NCBI RefSeq assembly: GCF_016545825.1
Contig: NC_052622.1
Span: 45,986,770-46,050,769 of the forward strand
Reading direction: 5' to 3'
Origin: Eucalyptus grandis
Lineage: Eukaryota > Streptophyta > Magnoliopsida > Myrtales > Myrtaceae
DNA length: 64,000 nucleotides
The notes beneath the pieces were generated by a model that saw only the letters and a list, made by a program, of their open reading frames with translations, was not told the origin of the DNA and searched no databases. Positions 37,629 through 49,648 of this stretch are shown piece by piece (the stretch's first letter is position 1; every line of letters begins with the position of its first letter). The position numbers and the translations under genes are program-made.

Positions 37629-39390
37629 AATTACTCAGGCTGAAGGACTACATCAAGAATTTGAGAACTCAGCAAAACGATTTTAATGGTAGATAATACT
37701 AATTTTCATGCATCAACAAAATACTTCTAACCTGGTTATGATGTGGCCTTGGCCGTACATCTGCTTAAAACAATCGGTTATAGTTCTGGGGAATGTTCTA
37801 CACAAACTAGCAAGTAGGCAAGAATGGTTGGATAAAAAATAATTATCAATGTAATTCATGCTTATAATCGTCCAGAGTCTCCAAACGATAAATGAACCCA
37901 AAAAACAAACACTAAGAGAATACCAAAGCACCTCTTCAACTTCTTCCTCCGATCTGATAAAGCTTGATACCAATATCCTTGCCTTTCGAACATCTTCTTC
38001 AGGATAACCTTTCAACCTCATTCCAATTTCACGATACTCCTCAACCTTTCTTTCCTCTTCTTCGTCTTCCTCCTGTTGCCTGCGATGCAGCTCCTTCGTC
38101 TTCTCTCTTTGACGAGCTTGCCATTCCTGGCACAGAGAAAACCTTTGCAGATTTAACAGAAAGAGTAAAAGATGGTCAATAGCAACATGTCTCCAGTTGC
38201 TCCTAGATAACTAACCTGTCATATATTTAATAAAACAGTGACTGTTAAAGAAATCAGAGAATAAGATGAATCACCTATTCCTTGACAAGATTGCATCAGC
38301 ATGACTATTTGCGAGCACATGAACACGTAATAGAGCTTGATTGTTAGAAGAGTTCAACCAACTCAATCTGGACGGCAGTCTAAGCTTAGCCTATACCATC
38401 ACAGAAAGCTTTTGGTCCAGCCAAAGACTCTCATGACTTGAACATGCCTGACAATGCGATTCTAGACCTAGAACATCATAATCACTTCCACTTGTGATTC
38501 TGAGCTTCGCAGTGCCTGTCACTATGACATAATATAATATCCCGCCTATCGTCTATATTATGTTTCAAGAACTAAACCCAATCTCATGCTATAGGAAAAG
38601 TACTCTCATTCAGCGCACATTGATGCCCACTCCATTTACAAGGTCCTCGACCCTAAAGAACTCCCTTTCACGAGTTCCATGTTTTATGGTTTTCAAGATT
38701 ACGCCTCGTCACTTTTAGAGAGAAAAATCGCACCTTTCTATGAATTCCATAAAGGAAGAACAGAGAATTTAATTCCAAGGACCAGTCCATTCATGCTGAC
38801 GATTTCACGTCAAAATGATTACAAGGCCACGATTCCAAATGTCAAGTTCAACACAAGTAAGCTTGCCCTTTACGGAAAATACTCAATTATCTTTGCAACG
38901 AGATTTTAATTTAGCTCAACAGTTTTCCAATCATCACTTTATGGATACATAATCTGCTCATGCCAGACTTCAAGTAGACGATAGACACACGACAACAGTG
39001 AAAAATCCAGGAAAATCGACAAAGGAGGGATTCAGAAGACAAGATGGCAACACGCACATCGTCATAGTATTCCTTGGGAAGCCCATCGATGAGAGTCTCG
39101 TCTTTGCTTGCCAAGCAATTCCTCAAAACTGCCCATCAAAATTCAGAATCGAAAAACGAACTTCAGAAAAACGAACGAACATTTCATGAGCACCGAAGCT
39201 TGGGGAGTTGGGGATATTCGAGGGAAGGACGCGAGAGAACAGACCTACGGAGGAGGAGGAGGAGGAGGAGGAGGAGGAGGAGGTGGGCTTGCGGCTGAAT
39301 CGCGAGAAGGGGAAGCTCGAGGATGAGGGAAGAGACGGTAGGCGATGCACGCATGTAAGCAGAACCGCATTTGCCTCCATCGACCTTCAA
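37629..39390 (-). pseudogene. PAC copy 2: truncated duplicate with intact first three exons
   Basis: Closely matches 24878-26638 of the full PAC gene. Exons on -: 1a 39380-39194 (MEANAVLLTCVHRLPSLPS with a longer Ser run), 1b 39128-39058 (LRNCLASKDETLIDGLPKEY) and 2 38126-37932 (EWQARQRE to SFIRSEEEVEE). All three keep PAC's phases and exact lengths (187, 71 and 195 bases; 1a is longer by three Ser codons), have GT donors and contain no stop. Copying stops inside intron 2, so exons 3-6 are absent. Reading through the exon-2 donor would add about 65 residues (VLWYSLSVCFLGSF...) before a stop. It could yield a plastid-targeted, truncated PAC if expressed; otherwise it is a young pseudogene. Confidence 0.85.
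39245..39283. repeat. (GGA)n trinucleotide repeat coding poly-Ser in PAC copy 2
   Basis: A GGA/TCC run that encodes the serine tract of the transit peptide on -. The full PAC gene has a shorter run at 26505-26533. In copy 3 it is almost gone. Confidence 0.85.
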
Positions 39391-39519
39391 TTGATTCCCC
39401 CGATTAAAGTGCCACAGAGGGAGGGAGAGGGAGAGGGAGAGGGAGAGGGAGGTTTTAGTTTGGGTTCACAAAGAAGGGGAAAACAATTCCCAAGAGAGGT
39501 CCTACAAGAATTTTTCTGT

Positions 39520-40020
39520 ATTCGAAATTGTTATATATATATCAGTCGTCAGGTGTCATCCGCTTAAATAATTTGACAATAGAATTTAACGAAAAATAAT
39601 AGAGAGTAAATTTGTTATAAATATATAAATTTGAGGTTTTTCGTGTTAAAAAATTAATTTCTAGTACATTAGTCATGGTTGTAATAGTTTGGGGTTTTTC
39701 TAATATTAACCCTTTAAAGGCAAAGAAAGATTGTCCATATTGGAGGCTTTACTCCAAGCAATGCCATCTCCAAGTCCTCTATTGTGCTTGTTTTAGTAAA
39801 CCCGTTACTACATTCCCTTCGCTTAGTATTATAGGCGAAATAGCTACAATTGAACTTTGGATTAAACCCCTTGTGGTAGGTGCTCGCGGTTCCATATCAT
39901 GTTCACAATTATGCAATGGTCGTCTAAATAGACAGATAACAAGTTATATCTCTTTAGACATTAGATCTATATGCAATTACCAATGCAGTTAAAACTCAAT
40001 TTAGCAAATAAAGGGAGAAG
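39520..40020. other. Block B spacer remnant
   Basis: Contains ATTGGAGGCTTTACTCC near 39740 and AAGTCCTCTATTGTGCTTG near 39772. These match the block A spacer at about 29700 and 30260, although the two parts are far closer together here. No gene recognised. Confidence 0.5.
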
Positions 40021-40310
40021 TGTACTATGCGAGTGCCGAACACCTGGAGTATCAAAACTTGGCCTAGAGAGAAAGTGAAACTTAAATGCCAAAATCAGAG
40101 TAAATGGATTACTTAAGTGTCAATGACGAGAAAATTCAGCCAAAATGCTGATGTAGCGATTTTCCAATGAGGCAAGTGCAAAACAACATCATTTTGCATG
40201 TTGATATGGCTAGATAAGTGCAAAAATGACATCGTTTTGCTGTTGACGTGAGTAAATAATTTATATAAAAATTAATTAAAATAAATTTAAAACTAAATTT
40301 ATTTAAAAAA

Positions 40311-40353
<43 letters not shown>

Positions 40354-40487
40354 CAGGTGGTGAGGGTTGAGCCATTGCTAGAGCTTGATGACCTTGGTTG
40401 GCCCTCACCGTCGCTAGCCCTTCCTAGGGACGGTAGGGAGGCGAAGTAGCAACAGGCCAGCCCTTAGCCACCCGCAACTATTCATCT

Positions 40488-40525
<38 letters not shown>

Positions 40526-41034
40526 ATTCAATTTTTAATTTTTTTAATTTAATTTAATTAATTTTTTAAATTAAAATTTAAATCCGTGCCAAAACGACGT
40601 CGTTTTTGCGTTTCTTTCTTGAGTTAGCTCTCCAAGTGAGCCATAGACGAGCAAAATTAATAAAAAATTGCCACATAAGATTTCCGATGGGAGTCGTTGG
40701 AGGTGGCACTCAAGTGTCCCATTTTTTAAAAAATGTCACTTTTCTACTTAGTTTGTAGTATTGTTGAAAATGAATTAGAATGCTTGAATTTGCGTTTTTT
40801 TTATTGAGTCGGCTCTTCGGTGAGCCATGTAGACGAGGAAAATTAATAAAAAATTGCAACGTAAGATTTTTGACGGGAGTCACTGGAGGTGGCACTTAAG
40901 TGTCCCATTTTAAAAAAAAAGTGACACTTTTCTACTTTGTTTGCGGTATTGTTAAAAATGAATCACAAGGCTTGAATTTTTTTAGTTCTATTGTTGGAAA
41001 TGGATCACCTGCAGCTCACCTGCAACTGTTCATC

Positions 41035-41072
<38 letters not shown>

Positions 41073-41340
41073 ATTTTTTTTTTTAATTTTAAAATTTTTT
41101 ATAATTTAATTTAATTAATTTTTTAGTTTAAAATTCAAATCTGTGCCAAAACGATGTCGTTCTTGCGTTTCTTTGTTGAGTCAGCTCTCCCATGAGCTAC
41201 ATGGACGGGCAAAATTAATAAAAAATTGCCACGTAAGATTTCTGGGGGAGTCGCTAGAGGTGGCACTCAAGTGCCTATTTTTTTTTTAAAAAGTGGCACT
41301 TAAATGTTATTTTCCCACCGACCAAAAAAAAAAAAAGGTG
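40020..41340. repeat. Nested MULE-like terminal repeats and CT/GA microsatellites
   Basis: A left-type end near 40030 (GTGCCGAACACC, then ACTTAAGTGTCAATGACG) is followed by three successive right-type ends near 40660-40745, 40845-40935 and 41210-41300. Each has AAAATTAATAAAAAATTGC, GGGAGTCG or GGGAGTCA, and GGTGGCACT. Two contain the palindrome-like AAAACGACGTCGTTTT (40597) or AAAACGATGTCGTT (41147). Long GA (40313-40350) and CT (40493-40521, 41037-41075) tracts separate them. This looks like partial amplification of a non-autonomous element. Confidence 0.55.
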
Positions 41341-41363
41341 TTACTTTCCCACTTAGCTCATGA

Positions 41364-41515
41364 GTATTGTTGATATTGTTGGAAATAGTTTGCAATATTA
41401 TTGGAAATGAATCAATTGCATCGGTTATCAAGCATCGTAGTATTGTTGATATTGTTGGAAATAGTTCGCAGTATTATTGGAAATGGATCAATCGCAACAG
41501 TTATCAAGCAGGCCA
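41364..41515. repeat. 76-bp tandem duplication
   Basis: Two head-to-tail copies beginning GTATTGTTGATATTGTTGG at 41364 and 41440 and ending near GTTATCAAGCA. Confidence 0.75.
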
Positions 41516-41640
41516 GAGGGTTTTTAGCTAAGATCCCTTTCGCATGCACTCGGATCCACCTTAACCTGGCTTTGATGCCAATTTGGGGACCTATCCTCAA
41601 AAGACATCTTGTGAGGTGAGGGAGTCATAGTGGTTATCAA

Positions 41641-42353
41641 CTAGGAAGCACCAACATTTTCTAGGAGCTTTTGTATTGTGTGTTGGACACTTGGATATGT
41701 GTCTGACACTTTCGGACACTCGGTCATGTTAGAAAATTCAACACCTAGTCAATTTTTTCGACACTCTTAAACACTCGAGTCGGAATTCCGATATGTGAGT
41801 TTTTGACACATGAGTTCGACATGCTAGGTCAATTTTTTAAAAATTTTCAATAAAAGAAGGGTCTAAATAAATATGTGAGAAAATAAAAATCAATAATAAA
41901 AATAACAAATCAGGAAAGAAGAAAACTTAATATTTTCTTCTCTTCTCTTCGACTTTTACTTTTCGTGATAGATAATTTACTCTCAAGTTTTTTTCGTTTT
42001 TCTTTCAACATGTCGACATGCAAGTCTAGAATGCGAATTACTTTTTTTTTTTTTCTTTCTAGTTTTTTTATAGATTTATTGAAATTGAGTTGAATTTATC
42101 AAATTGAAATAATGTAGGATATTAATAAATTGTGGATTAATGTTTTTAGTGTAAATTTATTATAGGATTTTATTTATTTATTTATAAATTTGAATCGGAT
42201 TAATATGATTGAAATAATCATTATATATATATATAAAATATACATATAATATATAATTTGTCTCAACGTGTCGAAATTCTCTATTTTTTGAAAAACGACT
42301 TGTCGATGTGTCATGTCATGTCGAGTGTTATGTGTTGGTGTCGATGTTACTTA
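41641..42353. mobile_element. 713-bp insertion with 9-bp target duplication
   Basis: Flanked by the direct repeat GGTTATCAA at 41632-41640 and 42354-42362. The ends are weakly inverted: CTAGGAAGCACCAACA on the left and, reverse-complemented, CTAAGTAACATCGACACC on the right. It is AT-rich with repeated GGACACTCGG and GTGTTGG-type motifs and no open frame. The 9-bp duplication suggests a Mutator-like origin. Confidence 0.6.
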
Positions 42354-42539
42354 GGTTATCAAGCAGGCTAGAAGGCTTCTCCCAAGCGACGTGGGACAGC
42401 TAAGATCCCAGGCTAACATTGCTAGACTTGGTTGGTGGCAATGCGGGACGACCGGCAATATGAAGCGTTCTTTCTTCTTGGAGAAAAAAAAAATCCTAAT
42501 TAGGAAGGCATTACAGGTCACAAAATTGTTCCTTTTGAA

Positions 42540-42790
42540 TTGCTTATGCAAGTTAGTTAAGTCATTAGTTATCTAAAAGAAGAAATTGAATTTGAGTGAT
42601 CGAACGAGCTTCGTGTGTTAGTTCAAAGTGAGGAGAAGACTGGAGAGAGAGACCGCTAAGACTGCTGATGCATCTGTAATGTTTTTTGCACACCTGAGCT
42701 TCCTATGTTAATTCAGAGCATGCTAACTGGAATGTCGATAAGAAAGAAGAGCACAGCATGGATATAAAAAGGAAATAGAAAGTACAAGCA
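42540..42790. repeat. Orphan TNL 3' flank (block B remnant)
   Basis: Similar to the 3' flanks of TNL-1 (30480-30790) and TNL-2 (51640-51860). Shared landmarks are TTAGTTATCTAAAAGAAGAA, CTGATGCATCTGTAATG, GAGCTTCC and AAATAGAAAGTACAAGCAAA. No LRR coding sequence follows. Instead it is joined directly to the PAC exon-1 copy at about 42790, so the TNL of block B has been deleted. Confidence 0.8.
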
Positions 42791-42794
42791 AATT

Positions 42795-43415
42795 CCGACG
42801 GTCAATCCTTCACTTACGCCTACTATCTCATTTTAAATGATTTCAAGGCCACGGTTCCGGAAGTCAAGTACAACACAAGTTAGCTAGCCTTTTATGGAAA
42901 ATCCTCAATTATCTTTGCAACAGGATATTAGATTAGCTCGACAGTTTCCCAAACATCACTTTGGATGCGTCATTTACTTATTCCAGAATTCAAGTAGACG
43001 GCAAAACCAGCAAAAATTATCTAAACAAACACTCAAAAATCAAAACTCCACGACGATTACGAAGAAGAAACCCAGAGACAAGATGGCAACACGCATATCG
43101 TCAGAGTACTCCTTGGGCAGCCCATCAGTAAGTCTCGCCTTTCCTCGTCAAGCACTTCTTCAAAACTGCCCATCAAAATTCACAAGGAAGAAACTCCAGA
43201 ATGAGGGAATGTTTTATCAGCACTGAAACTTGGAGCTCGATATTCGAGCGAAGGACGCGATAGAACAGACCAACGGAGGAGGTGTGCTTGGGGCTGAATC
43301 GCGAGATGGGAAAAGCTCGAGACTGAGGGAAGAGATGGAGGACGAGGCACACGTGTAAGCAGAACCGCATTTGCCTCCGTTGTCGTTCAATCGATTCCTC
43401 GAATCGAAGTGATTG

Positions 43416-43457
<42 letters not shown>

Positions 43458-43500
43458 TGAAGTGAGGTTTACTTGGGTTTAGAAAGAAGGGACAAACATT
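42795..43500 (-). pseudogene. PAC copy 3: dead exon-1 duplicate
   Basis: Matches the region around PAC exons 1a and 1b (26060-26760). The start codon is ATG to ACG (the sequence before GAGGCAAATGCGG), the Ser run has collapsed, exon 1b has a frameshift and stop (GAGACTTACTGATGG), and the exon-1b donor GT is AT. Only intron 1, exon 1 and the 5' flank, including a GA tract, remain. It is older or less constrained than copy 2. Confidence 0.82.
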
Positions 43501-43858
43501 TCACGGTGAGGAATTAAAATTCTCGATTTCGAAAAGAGTGATTATTTCAAAGGAAAAATGCTCATTGTCCGTTTTATTTTTCGTGTCATCATAATAACCA
43601 AATTTATACTAGACTAAAACTCTATTTTTTTTTTTTGGCCATCAAGCCTCTATAGTATGTTTACAAGTTTGGGGGTAATAATGATACAAAATTATTTTTA
43701 GATATTAGTGTTATAATAATTTAAGGTTTTCAGTGATATTAATCATTTTAAAAAAATCATGGGCTTTTAGTCAAAGAAATGCCGTCTACTGGATAGGACA
43801 TGGGAAGTAGCATAATAACGGGACAACGAATGATAAGCCCATAAGCACATTCGATCAA
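43500..43858. other. Block C spacer, left part
   Basis: AT-rich. The segment 43740-43835 (GGGCTTTTAGTCAAAGAAATG, GGGACAACGAATGATAAG) matches the block A spacer near 29700-29775. It is interrupted by the MULE at 43868 and resumes at about 51350. Confidence 0.55.
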
Positions 43859-44279
43859 CGGGTTTTGGGGGTAAGTACACTATCAATGTTAAAAGTTGTG
43901 TACGGCGTTCATTTTGGTGCCAAAAGTTTCCACCGAATTACTTAAGTACCAAAAATTTTGAAAAACGATCATTTCAGTGCCAATGCCGATCTGGTTGGCC
44001 GAAAATCTAACATAATAATTTTTTATTAATTTTTGAAGTTGACGTGGATCGTTGGAGAGTACAATCAGCATACAAACAACAAAATGATGCTGTTTAACGT
44101 CTTTTCCCCAAATAAGAATCCATAAATCCCCAAATTCGACTAGAACTGGAAGTTGAAAACCCTAAATCCCCAATTTGACCAATTCGAGTGCATACTTCGA
44201 TTTTCTCCCAAAGTTATCAGCTCGCTCTTGCAAATGGAGGGCTGAAGTTTCAGTAGTGGCTCACATTCCTATAAAAAAA

Positions 44280-44690
44280 GCGAATTAGGTGATGAGTGTT
44301 ACTGTTATTGTGGGTTACCGAGTCCGAGAATAACATCTGGGACTCGGTTGAATCCCGGGAGAAGATTCCATGGTTGCAGCAGATATAGAGAAGGCTCGAA
44401 GTGTAAATATTTCAAATGAGTTGATAGGAAATTCTCTGATCGAGCGACAGAGATGATCTTGGAGTTACTTAAAGGCCGACATCAACCTCCACCTACATTA
44501 ATGGACGAGTTGGAGGATGTCGACCCAATGCAAGCTCAAAGAAGGGTTTAACATCTTTGGTCGACCATTTGAAGAGGGAGGTTTCGAGGCTGAAAATTGA
44601 AAGAAACTTTTATCGAGCGTTGATTGTGTTGTTATTCTCTTGTGTAGTTTATTCAAATGTGAAGTGAGTAATGAGAAGAAATTTGTATGT
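44280..44690 (+). pseudogene. GRF-type zinc finger fragment inside the MULE
   Basis: The + strand encodes CYCGLPSPRITSGTRLNPGR, RFHGCSRYREGSKCKYFK, a stop where Trp is expected, then VDRKFSDRATEMILELLKG. This fits the GRF zinc-finger pattern (C-x-C-G ... T-S-x-T-x-x-N-P-G-R-R-F-x-x-C ... C-x-F-F-x-W). The stop (TGA for TGG) and later breaks make it nonfunctional. It runs opposite to the transposase, as a second cargo or accessory frame of the element. Confidence 0.65.
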
Positions 44691-46092
44691 CTACCATAGT
44701 CGAAGACGTGGAAATGGAAGTAAAATGTGTTTTTGCTTTGCTACAATTTTGGTATGGAGTAGAAGGTTTTGTTGTAATCTATGATAGAAATGGAAGGTTG
44801 GAGTTGGAATGCATTAGTTGTGAGCACTTAAAACTTTTATTGTTTAGTTGTGTATTGTCAATGATTGTTTTGGTTAGTTTTTGCTTCAGATATAATGCTT
44901 TGCTGTATTTTTTATTTGGTAATGGGTTTGCTGGTTTGCTGCAACTGTAAACCATAGCGAAATTAATGGATGGTGGCAAATTCACAACTGACCATTTCAA
45001 TGCCATAAGTTGTAAATAGTGATTACTTGAGTGTCAAGTTTTTATAAAAGTGATCATTTAAGTGCTAGTTGTGATTACAAAGTGATCACTTGTGTTGCAC
45101 AAGTTTTAAAAAAAAGAACATGTTAGTTTCAAACGTTACTTGACTTACACTAGTTGGGTTGCTGGTGCATCTTGTTTTTGCACCAGTTGGGTTGTTGGTG
45201 TATCTTCTTGCAACAGCCCATACAAGTGTTGATGCAACAAGATGTACCAGTACTCAAAATTGCTCATGTAAGAAGATGTAGCTCCCACAACTACACCAAG
45301 GCGAGCTGGTGCATTTTGTTCTTACACCAGCACATACAACTAGAACCCACAAATTCATTAGCATCCACAACTTCAACCAGCAATAGTATATGTACACATC
45401 TAAAATAATATCAACCTCATAAGAATATTGCACCAACAACAAACATTATTCAGCATAACTGTTGCCTTGATAGCATTACTAGCCGAAACCAACATAAGAG
45501 AAAATAACAAAAACAATTATGGCCATTAACATTGATTGATTGTTTACAAAAGAAGAACATGTCTAACTTCACTCCTAAATCATCAAGGTTCAGCATCCTC
45601 TTCAAAAAAAAAAAAAAAAAAACAATGGCAATATGCACCCTCCTAAAAAAACAATGGTAGCAACTACTATCAATAACGATATAATATCCAACACCATGCT
45701 AAAAGAAGAAAACATAAAAAAGATCATGTCCAACATCACATAAAAAGAGACCATGTCCAGTATCCTCCCATCAGTCAATATGCACAACACCCCGATCTTC
45801 TTTTCCTCTTGGAGTTTTGAATTGATTCATAATTCGAGCACTCTTTTAAACTGGATGTGCAGGTTCTTTAACTGGGCTTTCTGTCACATTCTTTTCATGT
45901 GTTGGTCCATATGATCACTATTGCTCCAAATCGTTAGTTGAGCTGGAAATGGTGCCAGGTTTTTATTTTTTTGGATGGCTGTTTTGCAGCTATATCCACT
46001 GTCTTCTTCTTTGGAGCACTTTTCTTTGGCTGCGCCTTTGATTCTTGAGTTGGCCCACCTTGAGAGAGAAGTACCTCCGAAGTTCTCCCAAG

Positions 46093-49000
46093 CTACAAGA
46101 ACATAGCAATATTGTCAACCAAATGAATTGAAGTATAACAAATTAAATGCATGAGGCCTACAAATCTTACATTCAAAATAGTCATTCCAGTACGTTCATT
46201 TATGTAAATCCCATAACCATATTGCCTAAATCTTTTTCCAAGAGCCCCTCTTGTTTGCTGTGGTGCATCATTTTCAGCAGTAACAAATGGGGAAGCAATC
46301 TCTGCAACTTGTGTAGTTACTCGTCTTCTCACCCGAGAAACACATGACAAATTTAAATTTCAGCATATAAAAGACAAACACATCGATGTACAACTTACAG
46401 GAATTTTTTTTCTCGTTTGCTCAACAATGGATTCAATTGTTGTTGTTGCTATCCTGCACGTTCCAGTCCTTGTCCTTGCACTTAAGCCTACAATAGGGCC
46501 TTGTTTTGGCCCTTTAGTAGGCGTTATAACAATGTATTATATCAGGATTATGACCAATTACAATGAATAATTAGACATTTACTCATTTTCATAGTGGAAA
46601 CAAATGGAGAAAACTTCTCAAATTACAAGTGTATGACAAAAGAAAAGCACAAGAGAAGCCAATACACATGGTCAACTATCAAACTCTATCGAATATGAAC
46701 TGAAAAGTTACTAAGGCAAAGATGATACTTACCTTACAGCAGGGCTTTCTGTCTGCCCTTCAATAGGCATTATAGCAGGGCCTTCTGTCCTCCCTTTAGT
46801 AGGCCCAACAAGAAGCTTTTTAGTAGGTCATGTCCTTGGCACTAAATTAGCCATTACATCTTGCTGTTAATGCTGTTTTTTCATCTCACAATCTTTTTTA
46901 TTGTGTCATTCCTTGTGCAATAGGAACATTTCATCTTTGCCCCAATCCTACTCATCCTCTGACTTGATGCCTTTTCCTACTGCATTTTTCGTCTCATTTT
47001 TGGCCTTCCTATTTGCTTCTTCAGTGGCAAATGTAGAGGGCTTTCATGATTTGTTGGCTCCCAAAATTTACTGCTTCTGATAGGTTGCATCATAAATTGG
47101 TACGAAGTAAGGTATGAGCTTTTTTTGTACCAATCATCTAGGTAATCATATGGGTTTTCTTGCTTCATCTGAATAGCACAAATGGCATGGGCACAGGGAA
47201 TTCCATTCAGTTGCCAAGCTCGGCATGAACACTTTCTTCTATCCAGGTTGATAACATACTTATCATGATTTTCAATAATCTCATATCCATTGTCTCCATT
47301 CCAAACTGGATGGTAGAACCTACTAGCAGCAATGTTTGCATCCAATCTCTTCACAATCCTAGGACCACAGTCTCTAGTCCACTTCGTTGCCTCATCTCTT
47401 TGCCTATGCAGTCTAGTCATGACCTAACTCGAATATCATTAAGCATGCTGATGATTGGTTTGCACCTGGCCTTTAAAATTTTGCCATTGAAAGCTTCACT
47501 GAGGTTGTTATCAATGATATTGCATTTGAACTCTTCACTGAAGAAGGCTCGACACTAGTGCTTAGCTTCTATCTGGAAGAGTGCACCAATCATCTGTCAG
47601 TTACAATAATCCCTGTTTGGCTAATCTGAAATCAGCCATGTTGGTACTCTTCACTATCTGCCAAAATTGCTTCTGCAGCCTATCTCCTTTGAAGTTCCTT
47701 GACCAGTTTGCATAAATGTACCTCGCACACGTTCTAGTTCAGCATGTGGCATCAACTCAGCCAATACAGGAATAAGTATCTACAAAAATTCAAACCAATA
47801 AATACAAGTCAGGAAAAATATGCAAGTGATTAATATTAAAAGTGAATGAATTAATTTTTACCAAAAAAAAAGTGAATGAATTAATTGACAATGGAATTAC
47901 CTTCTGTTGGTCGCTCATGAATGCCTATCCTCCTCCATCGGTTATGTCAAGGTCTTCCATTAAATTTTTTAGGAACCAAGACCAAATATCCTTGTTTTCT
48001 ATCTTCACAACCGCCTAAGCTATCGGAAACATTTGATTATTGGCATCTCTCCCCACAGCAGCCAACAACTCCCCCTTGTATAAACCCTTTAGAAAGCATC
48101 CATCAAATCCTATAACTCTTCTACAACCAGCCAAGAAGCCCCGTTTGCATGCATCAAAACATACATAAAATCTCCACAATCTCTACATATACCCTACTAG
48201 ATGGGTTTTGAAGCATGCATTTGCCAGCATAATCCCATACCTATGCATATTTTTCCTTATACCCACCCACCAATATTTTCATCACTCTCATCTTAGCTCT
48301 CTTGCATTGATTCCTTGACACATTAGCCCCTAATTGCTCCTTCACTAACAGTTGAAATTAAGGACTCTTGATTTCGGGCATTACTTTGATAGTATTAAAA
48401 AAATGCTTCGATAACCACACACTTGTTACCTTTTTATTGTTAAAGATAATTGGACAAGTATTTATCTTTAACAATAGCTCCTCCTGGAATGACCTAATAA
48501 GAAATGGCCCATTCTTACTCAGCGTGCCATAGAGCTTCCATGGACAATTGGGTTGTAAGCACTTAGTTTTCACAAATTTCGTCCTGTTTCTAATGAATTC
48601 AACGCTCCTTTGTTCAGCAATGAAGTTCTTGACAACAGTTTCCTTGAACTGTTTGGCATCGTCAAATCTCATGCCCACAGACAAAACAGGTTTATCAACT
48701 GTTAGATCATAGTAAGGGTACTTACTTTTTCTTCCACAAGTAGGTTCTTCATCATCATTGTCAAGCTCATTCTCCGAACTAGCAACTTCATCACCGCAGC
48801 TTTCTTCATCTTCACTTCTATTACCTTCAGCTGGAGCTCTATCTCTATTTACTGGCTCGATCCTCTTTGCTGAAGTGGCAAATTTTTCTAAGCAATTCCC
48901 TTTTCTTTTGTCTTGACTGTGCGAGTTCATTATCATCTTCGCCGCTTGGGAAACTTATTGAAGCAAAATATTCATCTTCCGATTCACTAGATATAACAAT

Positions 49001-49648
49001 TTCCCATTCTAATCCAATGAAGTCTTCATCGCCCACATCTTCACCCAAGATTTTAGGACATCTCCCTGTTTATTCATCTCTATTAATATGACTTCTCTCC
49101 CTCTCATTTTGCCCTTCATCTAACCTAAACTCATCCCCGACCTGATTACTCGCTTGAATAGGATCTCTCACTTCTCATTTTTTAGTGGTGGTCAGCTCAT
49201 CCCCATCCCCATCGTCATCGTCATCGTCATTGTCATCCTCATTATAATACTCAACATATTCCCTAGCTTCTTCGCTGTGAAGATAATGGTAAATGATATC
49301 TTTAATACCATTATCATCATTAAAAAATCTCAAGCCATCCTTCAATTCCTTCCTAGGAACACAGTAATGTAGTTTTTGCACTTTGCATTGTAAAAAATAC
49401 ACCAAATCCCTCAGAAAATCAATATATGATGGCTTCCGAACATTGACATAGATAGTACGTTCATTTCCACCATTATATTCCCAATCCTCGGCGCTAATAA
49501 CAAACTCTCCACCAAAACAAACAATGACGCCTACTCGATTCTCGTTCATGTTGATGTTGCACCCAATGAAAAAAAAAGTCATTAGTTTTCGGGACCACAT
49601 GATAGAATCAGCAACTTCACATACATGTCCTTGTCGTTTTGTTGTCAA
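46093..49648 (-). pseudogene. MULE (MuDR-type) transposase, broken
   Basis: Pieces in order on -: N-terminal region 49648-49175 ending in a poly-Asp tract; an acidic linker (49048-48700); the MuDR DNA-binding region (KPVLSVGMRFDDAKQFKETV, NRTKFVKTKCLQPNCPWKLY) within 48936-48358; the DDE-like core at 48120-47890 (FDGCFLKGLYKGELLAAVGR, DIWSWFLKNLMEDLDIT, AFMSDQQK); a further exon at 47780-47600 (HIYANWSRNFKGDRLQKQFW); the SWIM zinc finger at 47420-46977 (CSCRAWQLNGIPCAHAICAI); and a C-terminal region with a damaged zinc knuckle (CSYCTRND) and YGYGIYINERTGMTILNV. The core has two in-frame stops, TAG for Gln in PIA-stop-AVV and TAG for Trp before AFMSDQQ, plus frameshifts elsewhere. It is not active as written. 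Confidence 0.85.
49198..49243. repeat. (ATC)n-type repeat coding poly-Asp in the transposase
   Basis: Imperfect CATCGT/CATCC trinucleotide array giving the DDDDDDGDGDE tract on - at the end of the N-terminal transposase piece. Confidence 0.75.

Noticed and set aside
45130..45420. Repeated GCACCAG/CTGGTGCA words suggesting a CRISPR-like array
   Set aside because: Spacing and units are irregular, and it lies inside a plant MULE. It is a simple local duplication in a eukaryotic genome.
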